NCBI RefSeq assembly: GCF_003965815.1
Contig: NZ_RXOE01000001.1
Span: 1,586,651-1,650,650, forward strand
DNA length: 64,000 bases
From: Variovorax gossypii
Lineage (GTDB): Bacteria > Pseudomonadota > Gammaproteobacteria > Burkholderiales > Burkholderiaceae_C
Reading direction: 5' to 3'
The notes beneath the pieces were generated by a model. The model saw only the letters and a list, made by a program, of their open reading frames with translations. It made no database searches and was not told the origin of the DNA. Made by a program: the position numbers and the translations under genes. Below, piece after piece: positions 59,136 through 64,000 of this stretch (position 1 is the first letter of the stretch; the number at the start of each line of letters is the position of its first letter).

Positions 59136-60635
59136 TCACTGCGTGCGGGGAGCGGCGGGTCGAGGTGCTGCCGGCTCCGCGCCGGCGTTGCCGCCGCCCA
59201 TCCACTCCGCCTGCCAGCCCCCGCCCATCGCCTGGATCAGCGCGATGGCCGTGGTCTGGCGGCTGACCTGCAGCTGCACCAGCGTGCGCCGCGCACTCAG
59301 CGCGGCGGCCTGCGCGGTGACCACGTCGGTGTAGCTCACCTGCGCGGCGCGGTAGCGGTTCAGCAGCTGCTGCTCGGTCTTGTCGGCCGCGGCCGATGCC
59401 TCCCGGCGAAAGCCCTCCTGCTCGGCCAGCGTCGCGCTCGCGGTGAGCTGGTCTTCCACCGCCTGGAAGGCCGTGAGCACGGTCTGGCGGTAGCGCGCCA
59501 CGCTCGACTCGTAGGCCGCCTTGGCCGAGTCGACGTTAGCGGCGATGGCGCCCGCGTCGAACACCACCTGCGCCACCGAGAAGCCCAGCGACCACAGCGA
59601 GTTGGCGGAACTGAACAGGTCCTTCACGCGGCTGGCGTTGCTGCCCACCGAAGCCGTGAGGCTGATGTTCGGGAAGTAGGCCGCGCGCGCAATGCCGATC
59701 TGCGCATTGGCTGCGGCCACCGAGCGCTCGGCGGCGGCGATGTCGGGCCGGCGCTGCAGCAGCGTCGAAGGCACGCCCAGCGGCACGCCGGGCACCGTGG
59801 GAGTCCATTGCGCGGCCGGCAGGCTGAAGTCGGCCGGAGCCACGCCCAGCAGCGCGGCAATCGCATGCTCGTAGGCGGCGCGGGTGCGCTGCAGGCCCAC
59901 GCGCTCGGCCTTGGCGTTGACGAGCTGCGTCTGCGCCTGCAGCACGTCGGTCTGCGCGGCAATGCCCGCCGCATAGCGGTTGCTCGTGATCTCGAAGGCC
60001 CGCTGGTAGCCCTGGATGGTTTCGTCGAGCAGCACGATCTCGGCGTCGGCCTCGCGCAGCGAGAAGTAGTTGGTGGCCAGGTCGCCGATGGCCGACAGTC
60101 GCGCGGCGGCCAGGTCGGCCTCGCTCGCCTGGGCGTTCGCCTGCGCGCTGCTCACGGCTTCGCGCAGGCGGCCCCACACGTCCGGCGTCCAGCTGGCGCC
60201 GAGGGTGGCCGAGAAGGCGTTGGTCGGGCTCGACGTGCTGCTGCCGCCCACGGTGCCCGAGCGCTTGCCGCTGCCGTCGAGCGACACCGACGGGAACAGC
60301 GCCGCCCGCTCGCCGCGCACCAGCGCCTGGGCCTGCGAGTAGTTGGCCACCGCCGCGGCGATGTTCTGGTTCGACACCTGCACGCGGCCGGCCAGCTCAT
60401 CGAGCTTGGCGTCGCCGAACAGCTTCCACCACTCGCCGCGGTCGAGCGCATCGGCCGGCGCGGCGGGCAGCCAGCCTTCGGCCGCCTTCTGCTCCTTCCA
60501 GTTGACGGACGCCGCGGTGGTCGGCTGCTCATAGCGCGGGCCGACCGCGCAGCCCGCGAGCACGGCAGCCAAGGCAAGCGCCGAGAGCGGAAAGCGGCTC
60601 GCGCGAAAGGAGGAAAAGGAAAACGATGCGTTCAT
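59136..60635 (-). CDS. RND efflux outer-membrane factor, NodT family lipoprotein
   Basis: A 499-residue TolC-like channel of the NodT/OprM family. The lipobox LAGC gives a lipid anchor; the mature protein begins AVGPRYEQPT, with paired coiled-coil repeats typical of the trimeric channel (SNQNIAAAVANYSQAQALVRGERAALFP in the first half, NAQIGIARAAYFPNISLTASVGS in the second). It is the last gene of the RND operon, 13 bases after the permease. It completes a tripartite pump with a permease and an adaptor. Confidence 0.92.
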   Translation of the reverse strand: MNASFSFSSFRASRFPLSALALAAVLAGCAVGPRYEQPTTAASVNWKEQKAAEGWLPAAPADALDRGEWWKLFGDAKLDELAGRVQVSNQNIAAAVANYSQAQALVRGERAALFPSVSLDGSGKRSGTVGGSSTSSPTNAFSATLGASWTPDVWGRLREAVSSAQANAQASEADLAAARLSAIGDLATNYFSLREADAEIVLLDETIQGYQRAFEITSNRYAAGIAAQTDVLQAQTQLVNAKAERVGLQRTRAAYEHAIAALLGVAPADFSLPAAQWTPTVPGVPLGVPSTLLQRRPDIAAAERSVAAANAQIGIARAAYFPNISLTASVGSNASRVKDLFSSANSLWSLGFSVAQVVFDAGAIAANVDSAKAAYESSVARYRQTVLTAFQAVEDQLTASATLAEQEGFRREASAAADKTEQQLLNRYRAAQVSYTDVVTAQAAALSARRTLVQLQVSRQTTAIALIQAMGGGWQAEWMGGGNAGAEPAAPRPAAPRTQ

Positions 60636-60648
60636 GGCGATGTGGTTC

Positions 60649-63600
60649 TCAGGCTTGCGGCGCGACTTTGCTCAGCTCGTGCTCATGCTTGCCGCGACGG
60701 CGCAGCTTGTCGAGCAGCAGGTAGACCACCGGCGTCGTCAGCAGCGTCAGCAGCTGGCTCGCGATCAGCCCGCCGATGATGGCCACGCCCAGCGGCCGGC
60801 GCAGCTCGGCGCCCTCGCCGAAGCCGATGGCCAGCGGCAGCGCGCCCAGCGCGGCCGCCAGCGTGGTCATCAGGATCGGGCGGAAGCGCAGCAGGCAGGC
60901 CTCGCGCACGGCTTCGAGCGGCGTGAGCCCGCGCGAGCGCTCGGCTTCGAGCGCGAAGTCGATGATCAGGATGGCATTCTTCTTCACGATGCCAATCAGC
61001 AGGAACACGCCGATCAGCGCGATGATGGAAAACTCCATGCGGAACATCAGCAGCGCCAGCACCGCGCCCACGCCGGCCGAGGGCAGCGTCGACAGCACGG
61101 TGATCGGGTGCACCAGGCTCTCGTACAGGATGCCCAGCACGATGTAGATCACGATCAGCGCCGCCAGGATCAGCATCGCCTGCTGGCCCTGCGACTGCTG
61201 CGCGCTCAGCGCGGTGCCTGCGAAGGAGCCGCGCACGTTGGTGGGCATGGCGATGTTGGCCTCGGCCTTGGCGATGGCCTCGCGCGCGTCGCCCAGGTTG
61301 GCGCCTTCGGCGAGGTTGAACGAGATGGTGGTGGCCAGCTCGCCGTCTTCGTGGCTCACCGAGGTGGCGACCGACTGCTCCTCGAACTTCGCGACCGCCG
61401 ACAGCGGCACGAGCGCGGTGGCCGTGTTGCTCAGCACGTTGCCCGACGAGGCATTGCGCAGCGCCGGGTTGGCCGACACCGGCACGGAGCTGCTGCTGGC
61501 CGTGCTGGACGACGAAGAAGACGATGACGAGGAGGAAGACGACGAGGAGGAACCCGTCGTCGTGCTCGCCGCCACCTGCGTGGTCACGGTCTGCCCCGCC
61601 ACCACCGATGTCTTGGTGGCCGGCACGTACACGTCGCTCAGCGCGTTCGGCCCGCGCGTGTAGCGCGGCGCCCATTCCATCACCACGTGGTACTGGTTCA
61701 GCTCGGTGTAGATGGTCGCCACCTGCCGCTGGCCGAAGGCGTTGTACAGCGCGTTGTCGATGGCCGTGGAAGTCAGGCCGAGCCGGCGCGCGCTGTCGGG
61801 GTCGACCTTGGCCACCGTCTCCACGCCGTTCTGGTCCTGGTCGGTGTCGATGTCGGTCAGCACTGGCTGCATCTTCAGCTCGTCGGCCAGCTTCACCGCC
61901 CAGGTGCGCAGGTCGGCGAGGCTGTCGCTCTTGAGCGTGTACTGGTAGGTGGAGTTGCTCGAACGCCCGCCCGAGCGCACGTCCTGCACCGTGCCCAGGA
62001 ACACGCGCAGGCCGGTCACCTGGTTGAGCTGGGGTCGCAGCCGCGCGATCACGGCCAGGCCGCTGTCCTTGCGCTGGCTGGCCGGCTTCAGGTTGACGAA
62101 CATGAAGCCGCCCCCCGCCCGGCCCGCGCCGGTGAAGCCCACCACGGTATCGACCGCCTCGTCCTTGCGGATGATGTCGACCACCTGCCGCAGCTTCTCG
62201 GCCAGCGCCTGCGACGAGATGCTCTGGTCGGCGCGCAGCCCGCCGTTGAGCTGACCGCTGTCCTGCTGCGGGAAGAAGCCCTTGGGCACGGCGCTGAACA
62301 GATACACGTTGAGCCCGACCACCGCCACCAGGATGATCATCACCAGCGCCTTGCTGTCGAGCGCCCAGTCGAGGCTGTGCTCGTAGCGCTTGAGCACCCA
62401 GTCGTAGCTGCGCGCGGCGATACGGCCCAATACTCGGGATACAGGGCCCTGCGGCTTGTTCTTGTCTCGCTCGCCGCCGGGCTTGAGCATCCAGGCGCAC
62501 ATCATGGGCGTGGTGGTCAGCGAGATGACCAGCGAGATCAGCACCGCCGCCGACAGCGTCACCGCGAACTCGCGGAACAGCCGCCCCACCTGCCCGCCCA
62601 TGAACAGCAGCGGAATGAACACCGCCACCAGCGACACGCTGATCGACAGCACGGTGAAGCCCACTTCCTTCGCGCCCAGCAGCGCCGCCTTCATGCGCGT
62701 CATGCCCGACTCGATGTGCCGGCTGGTGTTCTCCAGCACCACGATGGCGTCGTCCACCACGAAGCCGGTGGCCACCGTGAGCGCCATCAGGCTCAGGTTG
62801 TTGAGGCTGAAGCCCAGCAGGTACATCACCCCGAAGGTGCCCAGCAGCGCGGCCACCGTCGCCACCGCGGGCACGATGGTCGCGCGCACGCTGCGCAGGA
62901 ACAGGCTGACCACCAGCACCACCAGGATGACGGAAATGACCAGCGTGAGCTCCACCTCCCGCAGCGAGCCGCGGATGGAGTTGGTGCTGTCAGACGCCAC
63001 CTGCAGCGTCACGTCAGGCGGCAGCTGCGCCTGCAGCTCGGGCAGCAGCGCGCGCACGCTGTCCACGGTCTCGATGATGTTGGCCGAGGGCTGCCGCGTG
63101 ATCAGCACGATGATCGCCGGCTCGCCGTTGAACAGGCCCAGCGTGCGCGTGTCCTCCACGCCGTCGAGCACCTCCGCCACGTCCTGCAGCCGCACCGCCG
63201 CGCCGTTGCGCCAGGCGATCACCATCGGCGCGTAGTCGCTCGCACGCAGGGCCGGCGTCTGCGTATAGATCTGCAGCTTGCGTCCGTCGCCCTGCACCAG
63301 CCCCTTCGGGCGGTTGGCGTTCGAGGCCTGGATGGCGGCGCGCACGTCGTCGGTGCTGATGCCGTAGCGGCTGAGCGCGAACGGCAACAGCTCGATGCGC
63401 ACGGCCGGCAGCGAGCCCCCGCCGATCTCCACGTCGCCCACGCCGTCCACCTGCGACAGGCGCTGGCTGACGATGTTCGAGACGGCGTCGTAGATCTGGC
63501 CCGGCGTCTTCGTCTTAGACGTGAGGGCCAGGATGATGACCGGCGAAGCCGCCGGGTTGGCCTTGCGGTAGGTCGGGTTGCTTCTCAGCGTGGCGGGCAG

Positions 63601-63954
63601 GTCGACGCGGCTCGCATTGATGGCGGCCTGCACTTCTCTTGCCGCGCCGTCGATGTTGCGGCTGAGGTCGAACTGCAGGGTGACCCGGGCGGAGCCTACC
63701 GAGCTGGTGGACGTCATTTCGTTGACGCCGGCGATTGTTCCCAGGTGGCGCTCCAGCGGGGTGGCTACGCTGGTGGCCATCGTTTCGGGGCTGGCTCCGG
63801 GGATGGAGGCTCTTACCGAGATGACTGGGTAGTCGACCTGCGGTAGGGGGGAGACTGGCAGGACGAAGAATGCGGCTATGCCGGCCAGTGCTACTCCGAT
63901 GGTTAGCAGGACTGTGCCTATGGGGCGGCGGACGAAGGGGAGCGACAGGTTCAT
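60649..63954 (-). CDS. RND multidrug efflux permease (MdtC/HAE1-like) with a poly-Ser insertion
   Basis: An 1101-residue inner-membrane permease with 12 membrane helices and two periplasmic loops. Helix 1 begins RPIGTVLLTIGVALAG. The GASPETMATSVATPLE and ATGFVVDDAIVVLENT segments match MdtB/MdtC-type pumps, and the latter carries the proton-relay Asp pair. An unusual insertion in the second periplasmic loop (about residues 790-825) contains a run of about 16 Ser then TASSSS; this is not found in ordinary members. It is coupled to a truncated upstream gene (ATGA overlap) and followed by the outer-membrane factor. Confidence 0.92.
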   Translation of the reverse strand: MNLSLPFVRRPIGTVLLTIGVALAGIAAFFVLPVSPLPQVDYPVISVRASIPGASPETMATSVATPLERHLGTIAGVNEMTSTSSVGSARVTLQFDLSRNIDGAAREVQAAINASRVDLPATLRSNPTYRKANPAASPVIILALTSKTKTPGQIYDAVSNIVSQRLSQVDGVGDVEIGGGSLPAVRIELLPFALSRYGISTDDVRAAIQASNANRPKGLVQGDGRKLQIYTQTPALRASDYAPMVIAWRNGAAVRLQDVAEVLDGVEDTRTLGLFNGEPAIIVLITRQPSANIIETVDSVRALLPELQAQLPPDVTLQVASDSTNSIRGSLREVELTLVISVILVVLVVSLFLRSVRATIVPAVATVAALLGTFGVMYLLGFSLNNLSLMALTVATGFVVDDAIVVLENTSRHIESGMTRMKAALLGAKEVGFTVLSISVSLVAVFIPLLFMGGQVGRLFREFAVTLSAAVLISLVISLTTTPMMCAWMLKPGGERDKNKPQGPVSRVLGRIAARSYDWVLKRYEHSLDWALDSKALVMIILVAVVGLNVYLFSAVPKGFFPQQDSGQLNGGLRADQSISSQALAEKLRQVVDIIRKDEAVDTVVGFTGAGRAGGGFMFVNLKPASQRKDSGLAVIARLRPQLNQVTGLRVFLGTVQDVRSGGRSSNSTYQYTLKSDSLADLRTWAVKLADELKMQPVLTDIDTDQDQNGVETVAKVDPDSARRLGLTSTAIDNALYNAFGQRQVATIYTELNQYHVVMEWAPRYTRGPNALSDVYVPATKTSVVAGQTVTTQVAASTTTGSSSSSSSSSSSSSSSSTASSSSVPVSANPALRNASSGNVLSNTATALVPLSAVAKFEEQSVATSVSHEDGELATTISFNLAEGANLGDAREAIAKAEANIAMPTNVRGSFAGTALSAQQSQGQQAMLILAALIVIYIVLGILYESLVHPITVLSTLPSAGVGAVLALLMFRMEFSIIALIGVFLLIGIVKKNAILIIDFALEAERSRGLTPLEAVREACLLRFRPILMTTLAAALGALPLAIGFGEGAELRRPLGVAIIGGLIASQLLTLLTTPVVYLLLDKLRRRGKHEHELSKVAPQA

Positions 63955-64000
63955 TGCTGTTGCTCCACTTGCTTCGTTTGCTCTCCTTGCGGAGGGCGGA
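63951..64000 (-). CDS. C-terminal end of the preceding RND-operon gene (partial)
   Basis: Only 15 codons and a TGA stop lie inside the window (RPPQGEQTKQVEQQQ). The stop overlaps the ATG of the permease gene (ATGA), as expected for the preceding permease or adaptor gene of an MdtABC-type operon. The Gln-rich tail is typical of disordered C-termini. Identity cannot be proved from so short a piece. Confidence 0.5.
   Translation of the reverse strand, partial: RPPQGEQTKQVEQQQ

Noticed and set aside
61687..63846. Long plus-strand frame opposite the RND permease
   Set aside because: His/Arg/Gln-rich antisense shadow; the permease on the other strand is unmistakable.

Overview
The window reads as a chromosomal segment of a high-GC betaproteobacterium, most likely Variovorax or a close relative in the Comamonadaceae. 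The basis is the strong G/C third-position bias, many divergent regulator/target pairs, Bug-type binding proteins, a mutS followed by a proteasome-like Anbu gene, and two short G/C-rich intergenic elements of the kind scattered through Comamonadaceae genomes. No rRNA, tRNA, CRISPR array or insertion sequence was recognised.

Left edge (1-5050): a visibly lower-GC block carries a 1134-residue Ser/Thr kinase fused to a COG1112/Upf1-type SF1 helicase. It is translationally coupled to a truncated gene with a winged-helix-like N-terminus. This matches the domain logic of the Mokosh anti-phage systems and is the best candidate for a defence locus. Two small unknown genes follow.

5.1-13.1 kb: an outer-membrane barrel coupled to a PgaC-like glycosyltransferase, a DUF3883 protein, a PrsW-type membrane protease with a coupled membrane-anchored partner, an orphan 7TM-type histidine kinase and a DUF1266 protein. 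13.3-22.7 kb: two divergent exported phosphoesterases of the AcpA/phospholipase C type. The plus-strand one heads a compact five-gene run with two MauG/cytochrome-c-peroxidase lipoproteins, an unknown lipoprotein and a prolyl-4-hydroxylase-like oxygenase; the joint function of this run is unknown.

22.7-30.9 kb: a MarR/TetX-like monooxygenase pair with two clear operators, a yqjI-yqjH pair (metal-responsive PadR regulator and siderophore-iron reductase), a MarR-DHA2 efflux operon, CorA and a diguanylate cyclase. 30.9-43.1 kb: an Xre-like protein, MutS, Anbu, an alpha/beta hydrolase, an amidase, an ECF42-type sigma factor with its YCII/DGPF partner, an SDR that lacks the catalytic Lys, a GNAT enzyme, and a NarL-type regulator whose 3' end overlaps a histidine kinase.

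43.1-64 kb: a self-sufficient CYP116B-type P450 in an operon with a Bug binding protein under a divergent IclR regulator; UppP; an unknown gene; an amino-acid scavenging operon (class-III aminotransferase, binding protein, racemase-like enzyme) under a divergent RpiR regulator with palindromic operators; a FadR-like regulator; a TetR-controlled isoquinoline-oxidoreductase-type molybdoenzyme; an exported hydrolase; an SPW-repeat membrane protein with a hairpin at its ribosome binding site; and an RND efflux operon that runs off the right edge.
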